From NCBI RefSeq assembly GCF_011058155.1, contig NZ_JAALFC010000003.1:1-64000 (forward strand): a stretch of 64,000 nucleotides of DNA, written 5' to 3'. Within the stretch, counting starts at the first letter, position 1, and each line of letters begins with the position of its first letter. Below the pieces are notes generated by a model. It searched no databases. It saw nothing but the letters and a program-made list of their open reading frames with translations, and had not been told where the DNA came from. A program made the position numbers and the translations under genes. Source of the DNA: Litoribacterium kuwaitense. GTDB lineage: Bacteria; Bacillota; Bacilli; Bacillales; DSM-28697. Shown here in pieces: positions 1-8,981 of the stretch.

Positions 1-104
1 GGATTCAGATTAAGGGCTGAAAAGACAGCCTCAAAATGATTGGAAGGCTCCATCTCATATAATTCATGCATGTCAAATAGACTTAGTTGTCGTATAATGG
101 ACAT
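1..104 (-). mobile_element. Transposase N-terminus, cut by the window edge
   Basis: Reading from an ATG at 104 towards position 1 gives 34 residues that begin MSIIRQLSLFDMHELYEM and continue out of the window. I recall this opening from DDE transposases of Bacillus and Geobacillus insertion sequences (IS4/IS1182-like); the family assignment is from memory, not a search. A ribosome site (GAGGTGAG) lies about 9 bases upstream. The sequence beyond it (about 140-180) has a TATAAT-like box and a GC-rich GGAGCACCTCCCC stretch that may be the element's end. No evidence on whether the element is intact. Confidence 0.55.
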
Positions 105-262
105 AGGGCATCTCACCTCTCTGTTAGGTTAGTGTGGTAACTACCATTATACAGAATTTGGGGAGGTGCTCCATTTTTTGTGCCTTGAATACCTTGAGAC
201 TCAAGGGCCCTAAATTATGAAATTAACTCGGATGAGTTAACATTGTAACTTTCTTTCAGTGT

Positions 263-1297
263 TTATAATAAATCTCTTTTTGAGATCATTTTTTGTTTTT
301 CAAACACAAACAAGGTAGGATTCACACCCTTCAAACTGAGAGGATAATATTCCAGACAAAAAAGCCCTAATCGTTTTACTTCCCAAAATAATTGATTGAC
401 ACTCTCAGACAAAATAATAGCTCTTCCATTTGGCTTCAAGATTCTACATATTTCATTCATAATATGGTGATTGAACAATTCTAGATCCTCGTCAAGTGAA
501 ATCTGTCTCCCAAATGGCAGGTTAGTTACTATTTTATCGACACTACCATTAGAAAAAGGTAATTCCCGTGCATCCCAAACATTAATTTGCACCTTTAAAT
601 CGTCAAGATTACTCTTAGCAACCTTTGTGACTATATCAGATATATCTCCACCAACTATCTGATTTGCAGGGTATGTGGCTCGTTCAGACAAAATTGTGCC
701 TGAACCACAACAAGGATCTACGAAAATATCTGTCGATTTAGGATCTGACAACCACACCATCGCATGAGCTACAGTAGGAAGTAATGATGCACGAGAGAAC
801 CGTCGATTCTCATTGCGAAAACGAAACGTCGCATCTGTAAGTCGAAATGAAAAAATCACATTATGATGTTCAATGTCGAGCCTGAATTCTACCTGATGAT
901 TTTGAGACGTTCCAATGTTCCAATCAGGGTACCGCTGTTTAATGCCCTCCATTGCTTTTTTTGCCACGTCAAAACGACTATAGGTTTGTTTTCCTTTACG
1001 ACTTGCATTTACCCAATATGAATCTTTATGATCAATAAAATCCAAGTCTAACTGGGATATTTGCTTACTTACCTGAGATAAGTGCTTTTTATGTGGACCA
1101 ATTTGAAATTGGTCAATTACCTGAAACAAATTATCTGCCGATTTTAAAGAACTTAAGCATGAAAAAGGCTCAGGTGTGCTAAAGAATACCTTCCCTCTAT
1201 TTATTTGAATTACTTCAGAATCACGCAATTTGATGCTAATTTCATTTGATAAAACGTATTCTAATCCTGGTAATACGCTCGCAAAATAAAGAGTCAT
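263..1297 (-). CDS. THUMP-domain class I SAM-dependent RNA methyltransferase (TrmN/Trm14-like)
   Basis: 344 residues. The N-terminal 150 residues look like a THUMP RNA-binding region, and the C-terminal half is a Rossmann methyltransferase with VDPCCGSGTI (SAM motif I) and a TNLPFG catalytic motif in place of NPPY/DPPF. This pairing is typical of tRNA guanine-N2 methyltransferases that modify position 6 (TrmN/Trm14). The ATG at 1297 was chosen because GGGAGG lies 7 bases upstream; the frame stays open for 22 more codons but without a ribosome site. The gene stands alone, next to a transposase fragment. A terminator-like hairpin lies about 40 bases upstream of the start (see 1337-1382). Substrate is inferred from the family. 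Confidence 0.8.
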   Translation of the reverse strand: MTLYFASVLPGLEYVLSNEISIKLRDSEVIQINRGKVFFSTPEPFSCLSSLKSADNLFQVIDQFQIGPHKKHLSQVSKQISQLDLDFIDHKDSYWVNASRKGKQTYSRFDVAKKAMEGIKQRYPDWNIGTSQNHQVEFRLDIEHHNVIFSFRLTDATFRFRNENRRFSRASLLPTVAHAMVWLSDPKSTDIFVDPCCGSGTILSERATYPANQIVGGDISDIVTKVAKSNLDDLKVQINVWDARELPFSNGSVDKIVTNLPFGRQISLDEDLELFNHHIMNEICRILKPNGRAIILSESVNQLFWEVKRLGLFCLEYYPLSLKGVNPTLFVFEKQKMISKRDLL

Positions 1298-1336
1298 ACT
1301 AACGCCTCCCAATTTTTGAACACCGTTTTGAGAACA

Positions 1337-1382
1337 CAAAAAAGTCGTGAATGAACCAACCAAGATTCATCACGACCTTTTT
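1337..1382 (-). terminator. Hairpin with T-run ahead of the methyltransferase gene
   Basis: GTCGTGAATGAA pairs with TTCATCACGAC around a loop rich in AACC, and on the minus strand it is followed by a run of six T. It stops about 40 bases before the methyltransferase start, so it is either the terminator of something upstream or a leader attenuator. The flanking bases also give a T-run in the plus direction, so it could act both ways. Confidence 0.5.
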
Positions 1383-2144
1383 GTAGACCAAATCTATAAA
1401 CTGTTTTTACACGTAAGTGCAGACAGTATAATTAACGGCATTATGATGGTTTAGTTCATTGACTTCTGATGCTTGAAAAGTACACGACAAAATACCCCCA
1501 TCTAAAAGAGGGGTTTTTCAAGTATCATTTTTATTCGATTTGTGATTATCGAATAACTGTCAAGAACACTGCCATCATCATAATTAGAATACCTCCACAA
1601 ATTTAATCTAACTATTATCTTAGAACATTTGATTTTAAAAATCAATGTGGGACTGTCAAGAATTTTGTGTAAATAAGAATGCTTTTTTGTATACATTGTT
1701 TAGCTTTTCGTTTGAAACATGGCAACCAGTTCCGAACGTACCTGATCAAACCCACGGTGGCAACGGGTGGCGAGTACTGATCAACCTGGAAACCTAGAAA
1801 CCGTTCAAGTGACTCTTCGCTCGGAAATTGTTATTACGATTACTATATTTCTTGATCTGTAAACCCTAACCTCCAGTAAAATAACATCACGATCTATTTT
1901 ACCAAAGTAGTAGGTTGATTGAGCAAATGTGTAAAATCTAATCTGAATATCTTTAGGTGGTATTAACGAGAGAAGTTACCCGTTATGAATAAATGACCCT
2001 TTGTTTATAACGGGTTTTTTTAAAAATTTGAACAGTTTGTTGTAATAAGTTCCAAAATGACCTTCGGAAGCGAATAAACAGTTCAAAAAAACTGTGAAAA
2101 TAACTTTTTTATGAAACTAAGTTGTCTACTCCACACTCTAATAA
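1383..2144. other. Gene-poor stretch with possible IS debris
   Basis: No convincing gene in about 760 bases. Seen here: a plus-strand terminator-like hairpin at 1491-1517 (ACCCC ... GGGG then T5), a segment around 1648-1690 whose minus-strand reading TTTACACAAAATTCTTGACA resembles the ends I remember from IS256-type elements, and a strong hairpin at 1978-2024. The stretch 1710-1840 is more GC-rich than its surroundings and I do not recognise it. A minus-strand open frame at 1502-1696 has no ribosome site and no family I know. Confidence 0.4.
1978..2024 (+). terminator. Intrinsic terminator
   Basis: ACCCGTTAT and ATAACGGGT pair around an internal AT-rich loop and are followed by T7. It lies about 150 bases before sigV with no recognisable gene ahead of it, so it may belong to a decayed gene. 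Confidence 0.55.
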
Positions 2145-2174
2145 GTGTCAGATAAAAGGAGTGTTTCCCTAAAT

Positions 2175-2665
2175 ATGAAAACAGAACTTGAAGAACAATT
2201 TTTAAGAATGTTAGAGGAGAATAAAAATGACTTTTATAAGCTTTCATACAGTTATGTGAAGACAGAGGCTAATTCGTTAGATATGGTCAGTGAGGCAATT
2301 TATAGTGCATTAAAGTCACTTCCAGGACTTAAAGAACCTAAATATATGAAAACTTGGTTTTATCGCATACTAATCAATACGTGCAAGCAGTTTCTAAAAA
2401 AGAATAAGAGGATTGTTTATACAAGTGATCTTTTAGAGCATATTCCTGCTGATATGGTAGACAGAGACGAATTATTGAACCTTTATAATGAAGTACAACG
2501 ACTTTCCCCTAAATATCGCGAGGTCATTTTTTGAAGTATTACCAACAAATGACGATTGAAGAGATATCAACAGTATTACAACGAAATCAAAATACAATAA
2601 AGTCTCGTTTGAAAAGAGCCATTGCTATGCTAAAAAAACAGATCGGGGGAAGTGTCATTGAATAA
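2175..2665 (+). pseudogene. sigV: ECF sigma factor SigV-like, one-base frameshift
   Basis: Region 2 (YSYVKTEANSLDMVSEAIYS) and the start of region 4 (SPKYREVIF) read from an ATG at 2175, preceded by AAAGGAG. The frame then stops at 2532. One extra T in the T6 run at about 2527-2532 would continue into LKYYQQMTIEEIS and a complete helix-turn-helix ending at 2665. The repaired protein is 163 residues, the normal size for SigV. The repaired 3' end overlaps the start of the anti-sigma gene, as expected for a coupled pair. Known for the family: SigV answers lysozyme and cell-wall stress. The lesion is in a homopolymer, so a sequencing error is the simplest reading. Confidence 0.75.
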
Positions 2666-3530
2666 GAAATTAAATGAACTACACAAAATTTATAAACATA
2701 TTGAAGTCCCTACAAAGCTTGATGAAACAATGAAAGGTGTAATTCAACAAGGACACGGAAAAAGGTTACAATACATAAATAAAAGAAATAAAAAAATAAA
2801 AATGATCGGGACTACGGCTGCTGGATTATTTCTTAGCGTAGCACTTGCGCTAAACACTAGTGCCGCTTTTGCACAAACGCTCTACAATATTCCCGGTGTT
2901 GAAGACATTGCTCGGTTAATTACATTTAGAGACTACGAATTTGAGAATGAAACATCAAAGGGAAGCGTTCACAGTCCCGTTGTCGATTATGAACAAGATA
3001 AGTCCATTGAAAATAAGATCAATGAAATTATTCAACAAAAACTCGACTCTGTTTTAAAAGAGCAAGAGCAATTAGATGCCGAATATAAAAAAGCATTTAT
3101 TGAAACAGGAGGAAAAGAGTCAGAATTTCGCAAGGTAGAAACGACCATCGATTACAAAATAGGTTATTCAGACGAAACGATTCTATCTTTTGAAATATAT
3201 AAACATCAAACATTAGCACCGGCTTATAATGAAAATGCCTACTATACATTTAACCTTGAAACAGGAGAGTTATTAACTCTTAAGGATTTCTTAGGACAGG
3301 ACTTCAAAACCATTGTGACAGAGAAAGTAACAAAAGAAATGGAAGAGAGAATGAAGACAAACCCTGAGGATACTTATGATACTCATTTTCATGAAATATC
3401 TCCAATTGACGAAAATCATAGCTTCTATATCAATAAAGAAGGTGAGATTGTCGTCACATTTGCAAAGTATGAAGTAGCTGCAGGCTATATGGGCGTTCAA
3501 GAATTTTCTGTTGGACATATTGATAGATGA
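2658..3530 (+). CDS. rsiV: RsiV-like membrane anti-sigma factor (DUF3298 family)
   Basis: About 290 residues: a cytoplasmic N-terminal 45 residues, one membrane segment (about residues 47-68, IGTTAAGLFLSVALALNTSA), then an extracytoplasmic domain with a DUF4163/DUF3298-type pattern (YYTFNLETGELLTLKDFL). This is the architecture of RsiV, which holds SigV at the membrane and is cut after binding lysozyme (family knowledge). GGGGGA lies just ahead; its spacing favours TTG at 2658 over GTG at 2652. Start and sigma-gene end overlap by 8 bases, consistent with translational coupling. Confidence 0.8.
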   Translation: MNKKLNELHKIYKHIEVPTKLDETMKGVIQQGHGKRLQYINKRNKKIKMIGTTAAGLFLSVALALNTSAAFAQTLYNIPGVEDIARLITFRDYEFENETSKGSVHSPVVDYEQDKSIENKINEIIQQKLDSVLKEQEQLDAEYKKAFIETGGKESEFRKVETTIDYKIGYSDETILSFEIYKHQTLAPAYNENAYYTFNLETGELLTLKDFLGQDFKTIVTEKVTKEMEERMKTNPEDTYDTHFHEISPIDENHSFYINKEGEIVVTFAKYEVAAGYMGVQEFSVGHIDR

Positions 3531-3752
3531 AATGTAAAGGTTTGGCTGTGATAAGCCTAACATTACCGTCTTCACATAAGTCCAGTTCATTTCTCAAAGA
3601 AACTAAAAAATCAATAGCTTGACCGATAAAAAACTGGTAATTTATACGAATTAATGAGAAAATGAGAAAAATATATTGTACACGTAGAAACATAATGTAC
3701 ATTGCAAACCGATGAGTAAGTAATTAAGTAATGAAATGAGGGGAACGATTGA

Positions 3753-4406
3753 ATGAAAAGGTGGATTAATAAAACCTTTGTCGTCCTCGTCACAATGGCT
3801 ACATTCGGTAACATTTCACCCCAAGGGGCGGTTGCGGATAATAGTGATACACACAATCATCAACAACCGAAAAACCCTCCATTTGCAAACGAGGTGGAGC
3901 CTCCTCAACTTCCAAAAGAATTGAACATGTTGAGTGTGGATTGGCCGGATGCTCTAGCTTGGCAGCAGGAAGCCGAACAATTTGAGAATCGAGAGGAACT
4001 GATTGCTTCATTTATTAATTATGCGACAGTGCATGCCTCGCAGGTCACTTCGACCAAATTTGGAAAAGCGATGGCGCCTCGAGTTCGCAAAGGATATGCT
4101 GAAGATGTGGAGCCAGGACTTAAAAACGTTCTACGTACACTGGCTGAAGGACTAGATGATCACCGCATTAAACAGCTCATGTTTACGAGTGTTCCTGCCG
4201 GCGGCACAGGTGAAAAAATCTTTCATATTTACGACGGCGAAACAGGAAATGATCTTTTCCGTTTTCACGTAAGAAGAGATCATCCTCCAAAAGATCAGTA
4301 CTATTTTAACTTCCATTACCATACGAACCATGACAATTTTCAAGCGCATTATGAAATTGCCTCACTCCCATGGGGGATGAATACACCTCCCCACTGGACA
4401 GTGTGA
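3753..4406 (+). CDS. ypjP: YpjP-like secreted protein
   Basis: 217 residues with a signal peptide (MKRWINKTFVVLVTMATFG) and a C-terminal half rich in His and aromatic residues (FHVRRDHPPKDQYYFNFHYH). It matches my memory of the Bacillus YpjP family in start, length and tail; function is unknown. GAGGGGAACG precedes the ATG. It stands alone between rsiV and a hypothetical gene, and a strong terminator follows at once. Confidence 0.7.
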   Translation: MKRWINKTFVVLVTMATFGNISPQGAVADNSDTHNHQQPKNPPFANEVEPPQLPKELNMLSVDWPDALAWQQEAEQFENREELIASFINYATVHASQVTSTKFGKAMAPRVRKGYAEDVEPGLKNVLRTLAEGLDDHRIKQLMFTSVPAGGTGEKIFHIYDGETGNDLFRFHVRRDHPPKDQYYFNFHYHTNHDNFQAHYEIASLPWGMNTPPHWTV

Positions 4407-4412
4407 AGACTT

Positions 4413-4445
4413 AAAACCTGCTTTAAAAAGCAGGTTTTTTTATTT
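4413..4445 (+). terminator. Terminator of the ypjP-like gene
   Basis: AAACCTGCTT and AAGCAGGTTT form a perfect stem with a short loop and a following T7 run, just after the stop at 4406. Confidence 0.85.
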
Positions 4446-4671
4446 GGCGAAGACGCTATTTTTTCAATGAAAGGGGATTCTAAGGGTCGCTCTGATTGCC
4501 TTCAACAATCACTTCTCAAGTCAAGTCGCGGCGGATGGTCCTCGGTCATTTTCAACGTGCCCTTGGATTCTGTGCGTGCAATTCGTATAACAAGGATTTC
4601 AGTAGTCATGTAAAGAAAGATTAATAGAAGGAATTGTAGCAAGGTCATTTTAATGAGGAGAGAGTTACTTA

Positions 4672-5610
4672 ATGAGAATTCCTGAGGGTTGTTTTGAAAA
4701 AGCGACAGTATTTATGAAGTCAAAAGCTCGAGGATTAGAGCGCTCTCGGTTTGAATATCTGTTTGAAAATGCTAGTAAGGAAAGTGTGATCGCGCAACTA
4801 AAAGCTTATCAAAATGAGGACGGCGGTTTTGGTCATGGCATAGAGCCTGATTTTTGGCTGCCACTTTCCTCCCCTATGGCTACATGGGCGGCTGGGCAAA
4901 TTTTGCTGGAAATAGATGCAGATGCAAATGAACCAATGGTTAAGTCAATGGTTTCTTATTTGGTAACTACATTGAATATAGAAACAGGGATGTGGGCCTC
5001 TGTACTACCCGAAAATAATGATTATCCACATGCACCTTGGTGGCATTGGCAAGAAGGTGTGCAAGTAAATTGGATGTTTAATCCAAGTGTAGAACTGGCT
5101 GCTTTTCTCGTGCATTGGTCTCCTGAAAAAAGCAAGGGTGCGGAAAAAGGCTGGACCTCAATAGGGAAAGCAATACATCGTTTGATGAATCAGACTGACA
5201 TGGACAGACACGAAATTAACAACTATCAACAATTTCTAAAAATCATTAAACCTTATGAATCTACCTTTAGCACTAAATTTAAGTATACATTGGATACCGT
5301 TTCTGAAAAAATCGTGGCGTTAGCCGAACGTAGTATTGATAAGATCATTTCTACTTGGAAAAATGGATATAAAGCACTTCCTTTAGATTTTATTGATATT
5401 CCTGAGCACCCTCTATGTGACAGACTAGGTTTGTTGGTTGAACAAAATTTAAATCTATATGTTGAAGAAATGTCTGACGAAGGAATTTGGGACATTTCTT
5501 GGAGATGGGGGAGTTATCCAGATGAATTTGAAGTTGCACGAAAAAATTGGCAAGGGATTCTTGCCATTAATAGATATAAGCAACTTAGGGCTTTCGGTTA
5601 TTTAGAATAG
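4672..5610 (+). CDS. Hypothetical protein with an alpha-toroid (prenyltransferase/squalene-cyclase-like) motif
   Basis: 312 residues, no signal peptide. The segment LKAYQNEDGGFGHGIEPDFW (about residues 43-62) is the QNxDGGFG repeat signature of terpenoid-cyclase and prenyltransferase alpha/alpha barrels; a weaker helical pattern follows to about residue 130, and a Trp-rich tail (GIWDISWRWGSYP) closes it. No DxDD catalytic motif of squalene cyclases is visible, so enzyme activity is not supported. GAGGAGAG lies ahead of the ATG. It stands alone and I cannot assign a function. Confidence 0.65.
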   Translation: MRIPEGCFEKATVFMKSKARGLERSRFEYLFENASKESVIAQLKAYQNEDGGFGHGIEPDFWLPLSSPMATWAAGQILLEIDADANEPMVKSMVSYLVTTLNIETGMWASVLPENNDYPHAPWWHWQEGVQVNWMFNPSVELAAFLVHWSPEKSKGAEKGWTSIGKAIHRLMNQTDMDRHEINNYQQFLKIIKPYESTFSTKFKYTLDTVSEKIVALAERSIDKIISTWKNGYKALPLDFIDIPEHPLCDRLGLLVEQNLNLYVEEMSDEGIWDISWRWGSYPDEFEVARKNWQGILAINRYKQLRAFGYLE

Positions 5611-5839
5611 AAATTTTATATCAACTTTTTAATAACTTACATTACTAATAGATTTCATGAAACGATCAAGCAGATGAACATCCATCATGTTCAATAATCT
5701 AACTTATTTTCGTATTGTACATAAGCTGTTATAGAAGACATGCTGTAAATAGGGTTTGCTAGTTCAGTGAAATGGGAACGTCATAAAAGCAAACTCAGCT
5801 AGGTCTTCAACCCATTGAATGAGAGGGAGGAATCCGTAT

Positions 5840-6706
5840 ATGAATATCGCTTTTATCGGAACAGGTGTTATGGGAAGAAGCATGGTGCGCAATTTACTCA
5901 AAGAAGGGCATACCGTTCAGATATACACTCGAACGAAAACGAAGGCCGCTTCACTGATCGAAGAAGGAGCAGAATGGCACGACTCCGTGAAGCAGTGTGT
6001 GCGCAAGGTCGACGCCGTCATGACGATGCTCGGCTATCCCGAAGATGTTCGCGACGTATATCAAGGAAAACAAGGTATTTTACAATCGAGCTCAAAAGGA
6101 ACGCTTTTAATTGATTTTACGACATCGTCACCGACGCTTGCTACACAACTGGCGGAAGAAGCAGAGGACAAAAAGCTACACATGCTGGATGCACCCGTAT
6201 CTGGCGGAGACATTGGTGCACAAAATGGGACATTATCTATTATGGTTGGCGGAAAGGCTGCCACGGTGGAAGAAGTGAGACCACTATTTGAATGCCTTGG
6301 CACTCAAGTTGTCCATCACGGTCCTTCTGGTGCCGGACAATTGGCAAAGCTAAGTAATCAAATTGCCATTGCCTCTAACATGATGGGTGTCGTCGAGGCA
6401 CTTCGGTTTGCAGAAGTATCAAGATTAGATCCACAAAAGGTACTACAGAGTATTCAAGGTGGCGCGGCAGGTAGCTGGTCGTTAACAAACCTTGCGCCAA
6501 GAATGCTTGCAAACGACACAGCCCCAGGATTTTACGTCGAGCATTTTGTCAAAGACCTGCGCATTGCTTTAGAAGAAGCGAAAAAACTCGACTTACCGTT
6601 ACCTGGCTTACAGAAGGCAGCCGAATTGTATGAAGGGATGCTCCATGACAGCATGGGTCAGTTAGGTACTCAGGCACTCTACGTCTATTATCAAAATTTT
6701 TCTTGA
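5840..6706 (+). CDS. NAD(P)-dependent beta-hydroxyacid dehydrogenase (3-hydroxyisobutyrate dehydrogenase family)
   Basis: 288 residues. N-terminal Rossmann fold with GTGVMGRSM (about residues 7-15), the substrate motif DAPVSGGDIGAQNGTL (about residues 116-131) and the catalytic Lys in GAGQLAKLSNQ (about residues 165-175). These are the hallmarks of the family that includes YkwC; the substrate cannot be told from sequence. The ATG at 5840 has AGGGAGGA 10 bases upstream and gives the usual start directly before the nucleotide-binding strand. The 3' end overlaps the convergent ROK gene by 16 bases. Confidence 0.85.
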   Translation: MNIAFIGTGVMGRSMVRNLLKEGHTVQIYTRTKTKAASLIEEGAEWHDSVKQCVRKVDAVMTMLGYPEDVRDVYQGKQGILQSSSKGTLLIDFTTSSPTLATQLAEEAEDKKLHMLDAPVSGGDIGAQNGTLSIMVGGKAATVEEVRPLFECLGTQVVHHGPSGAGQLAKLSNQIAIASNMMGVVEALRFAEVSRLDPQKVLQSIQGGAAGSWSLTNLAPRMLANDTAPGFYVEHFVKDLRIALEEAKKLDLPLPGLQKAAELYEGMLHDSMGQLGTQALYVYYQNFS

Positions 6707-7872
6707 AAAATGTCTTCAAGCAACAGTGTGACAGCACCGATGGCAGCTGCTTTGTCTTTTAATGCGGAAACAATGATGGGCGTATGCCTCACTTCTTCGG
6801 TGAGGCCGCGCCGTATAACGACTTCTTGCGCCTGAGGTAAAAAGAACGCGGCAGCATTTGACACCCCGCCGCCAATAATGATGGCAGAAGGATCAAATGT
6901 ATGAATGACATTTACGAGTGCTAGACCAAAAACACGACCGGCTTCTTGAAAAACCGATAAGGCAACCTCATTGCCACGAAGGGCAAGATGACATACATCT
7001 TCTCCACATTCGAGGCGAGGCACGTTCGTGTCACCAGTGGCAAGCTGCTCTTTTGTGGATGATACTAAGGAAGGACCGGAAATATACGCTTGCAGACAGC
7101 CTTGTTGACCACACGCACAACGCGGACCATCCTCAGAGATCACCAAATGACCAATTTCACCACCGACATTATTCGCCCCATGATGTAGGGTTCGGCCCAT
7201 AACAATGCCTGCACCAACCCCACGTCCAATATTTATAAACACATGTGAAGGCACATCCTTGCCATGACCAAACCATGCTTCTCCTAAAGCCATGGCCCGT
7301 GCATCATTTTCCACATGAACATTCGTTTGGTATATCTGTTCAAAATGATCACGAATTGGGATGTCACGCAAATTCAAATTGGGTGCGAACAGAGAACGCC
7401 CTTCAACAATGTCAACTAAACCGTGCATCGCAATGCCGATGCCGGTTAAGATCCGTTTGGAATCCTGTGCTTGAAGCAGCTCATCAGTCACCTGCGTAGC
7501 CGTTGCTAATAGTGACTCCTTGGAACAAGGCAATGGTAATGCTCGCTCAGTTGCGTCGATCACTTCGCCTAAAAGATTTGAGAGAACACCTTTGACCGCT
7601 GTCGAACCGATGTCCAGTCCAATGACCGAAAATACATCTCGATTTAATTGAAGCAAGGTTGGTTTACGCCCACCACTTGAAGGTCCAGCGGTCGTTTCAC
7701 AAACATATCCCTCATCGACGAGTTCCTTGACAAGCTTTCCGACAGTAGGGGCAGTGAGCCCTGTTTCCTTGGCAATATCTGCCCGCGAGATCGGGCTTAA
7801 TAAACGAATGGCATTTAAAACCGTTGCTCGATTCATCGTCTTCATCCGTTTAAAGCTACTAAGTGTCGTCAT
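6691..7872 (-). CDS. ROK-family transcriptional regulator of the galactose cluster
   Basis: 393 residues. An N-terminal winged helix-turn-helix (about residues 10-60, ISRADIAKETGLTAPTVGKL) precedes a ROK sugar-kinase-like domain with DIGSTAVKG and the zinc motif CACGQQGCLQAYISG. XylR/NagC-type repressors share this layout. It is divergent from galT, so control of galTKE by a sugar signal is likely (inference). The ATG at 7872 is preferred, since AGGTGA ends 5 bases upstream; a GTG at 7881 is the alternative. Confidence 0.8.
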   Translation of the reverse strand: MTTLSSFKRMKTMNRATVLNAIRLLSPISRADIAKETGLTAPTVGKLVKELVDEGYVCETTAGPSSGGRKPTLLQLNRDVFSVIGLDIGSTAVKGVLSNLLGEVIDATERALPLPCSKESLLATATQVTDELLQAQDSKRILTGIGIAMHGLVDIVEGRSLFAPNLNLRDIPIRDHFEQIYQTNVHVENDARAMALGEAWFGHGKDVPSHVFINIGRGVGAGIVMGRTLHHGANNVGGEIGHLVISEDGPRCACGQQGCLQAYISGPSLVSSTKEQLATGDTNVPRLECGEDVCHLALRGNEVALSVFQEAGRVFGLALVNVIHTFDPSAIIIGGGVSNAAAFFLPQAQEVVIRRGLTEEVRHTPIIVSALKDKAAAIGAVTLLLEDIFQEKF

Positions 7873-7916
7873 CACTTTCACCTACACCTTCATCTAATCA
7901 AAATAGTAAAAAAGCA

Positions 7917-7945
7917 TTGCTTTCATTGTAAACAAAACTTATAAT
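7917..7945 (+). promoter_or_regulatory. Sigma-A promoter of galTKE
   Basis: TTGCTT (7917-7922) and a perfect TATAAT (7940-7945) are 17 bases apart, and the transcript would start about 45 bases ahead of galT. Confidence 0.65.
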
Positions 7946-7956
7946 GAAGGCAAATA

Positions 7957-7975
7957 CTTAATTAATTTAATAAAG
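7957..7975 (+). promoter_or_regulatory. Putative ROK operator
   Basis: CTTAATTAATTTAATAAAG is a near-perfect inverted repeat (8 of 9 arm positions) just downstream of the galT promoter, where a repressor would block transcription. AT-rich palindromes of this sort are typical ROK/XylR operators. Assignment to the neighbouring regulator is inference. Confidence 0.45.
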
Positions 7976-7997
7976 TAAGATAAGAGGAGGCATTCAT

Positions 7998-8981
7998 ATG
8001 GCTGAATTAAGATATAACCCTTTGCTCGATGATTGGACAATGGTCGCAAGCAATCGGCAAAAGCGTCCAGATATGCCAAAGGGATCCTGTCCATTTTGCC
8101 CTGGAAGTGGAAAAGTGCCGGACGATTATGATGTTTACTTATATCCAAATGACTTTCCAGTGCTTTCTGAAAATCCTCCAGAGCCCGATGACGTTGGCGG
8201 TGGGGTTTACGAAACGAGAAAAGCCTACGGACGTTGTGAAGTCGTGTTGTATTCTAAGGAGCATACAGCAACCCTTCCCGACCTGTCGCGACCACATATG
8301 AACCGCCTGATGGACTTATGGACAGAGACGTATGACCGTTTACGTCAACAACCTAAAGTCGAATATGTCATGATTTTTGAAAACCGTGGAAGAGAAGTAG
8401 GTGTCACGATGCCTCATCCACACGGCCAGGTGTATGCGTATCCTTTTGTTCCAAAGAAGGTCAGAACTGAAATTGCCTCGTGTCAAGCACATTACGAAAA
8501 AACAGAGCGAAATTTATTTGCTGACATGCTGTATGAAGAACAGGTCTTTAAACAACGAATTGTTGCTGAAACGGCGCATTTTCTCGCTTTCATTCCGTTT
8601 TTTACTGATTATCCTTTTGGCGTCTACGTCGTCGCAAAAGACAACGTCTGCCATTTGACCGATATGGAAGAGAGCGTTCGTTATGAGCTGGGAGTCCTTT
8701 TACAAGATATTGTCGGCGGGATGGATCTCATCTATGACCGTTCATTTCCATACATGATGGTCATGCATCCAGCGCCGGTAAATGAAGAAGATGCTCAATC
8801 GTATTACCGTTTTCATATCGAATTTTATCCGCCGTTACGTGGGGAACAGGCGATCAAATTTAATGCGTCTTCAGAAACAGGTGGCTGGGCTGCAGCGAAC
8901 CCGACGAAGGTTGAAGACAACGCAGCCATTTTAAAAGACTGCATTAAACGATTTCAAGTTACAAAGGGGGGAGAAGGATGA
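7998..8981 (+). CDS. galT: Galactose-1-phosphate uridylyltransferase, class I
   Basis: 327 residues. Leloir pathway enzyme that exchanges UMP between UDP-glucose and galactose-1-phosphate. Zinc ligands are visible in CPFCPG (about residue 31), and the HIT-like active site is HPHGQVYAYP (about residues 139-148). This is the class I (E. coli/human) form, not the longer class II enzyme of many Firmicutes. AAGAGGAGG precedes the ATG. The gene's TGA overlaps the galK ATG (ATGA). Confidence 0.9.
   Translation: MAELRYNPLLDDWTMVASNRQKRPDMPKGSCPFCPGSGKVPDDYDVYLYPNDFPVLSENPPEPDDVGGGVYETRKAYGRCEVVLYSKEHTATLPDLSRPHMNRLMDLWTETYDRLRQQPKVEYVMIFENRGREVGVTMPHPHGQVYAYPFVPKKVRTEIASCQAHYEKTERNLFADMLYEEQVFKQRIVAETAHFLAFIPFFTDYPFGVYVVAKDNVCHLTDMEESVRYELGVLLQDIVGGMDLIYDRSFPYMMVMHPAPVNEEDAQSYYRFHIEFYPPLRGEQAIKFNASSETGGWAAANPTKVEDNAAILKDCIKRFQVTKGGEG

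Noticed and set aside
1502-1696. 64-codon minus-strand open frame
   Set aside because: No ribosome site, low complexity AT-rich composition and no family likeness; it overlaps a possible IS end.
5815-6114. 99-codon frame starting 4 bases ahead of the dehydrogenase gene
   Set aside because: It is an out-of-frame reading of the dehydrogenase start; its protein is rich in Arg/Tyr with no motif.
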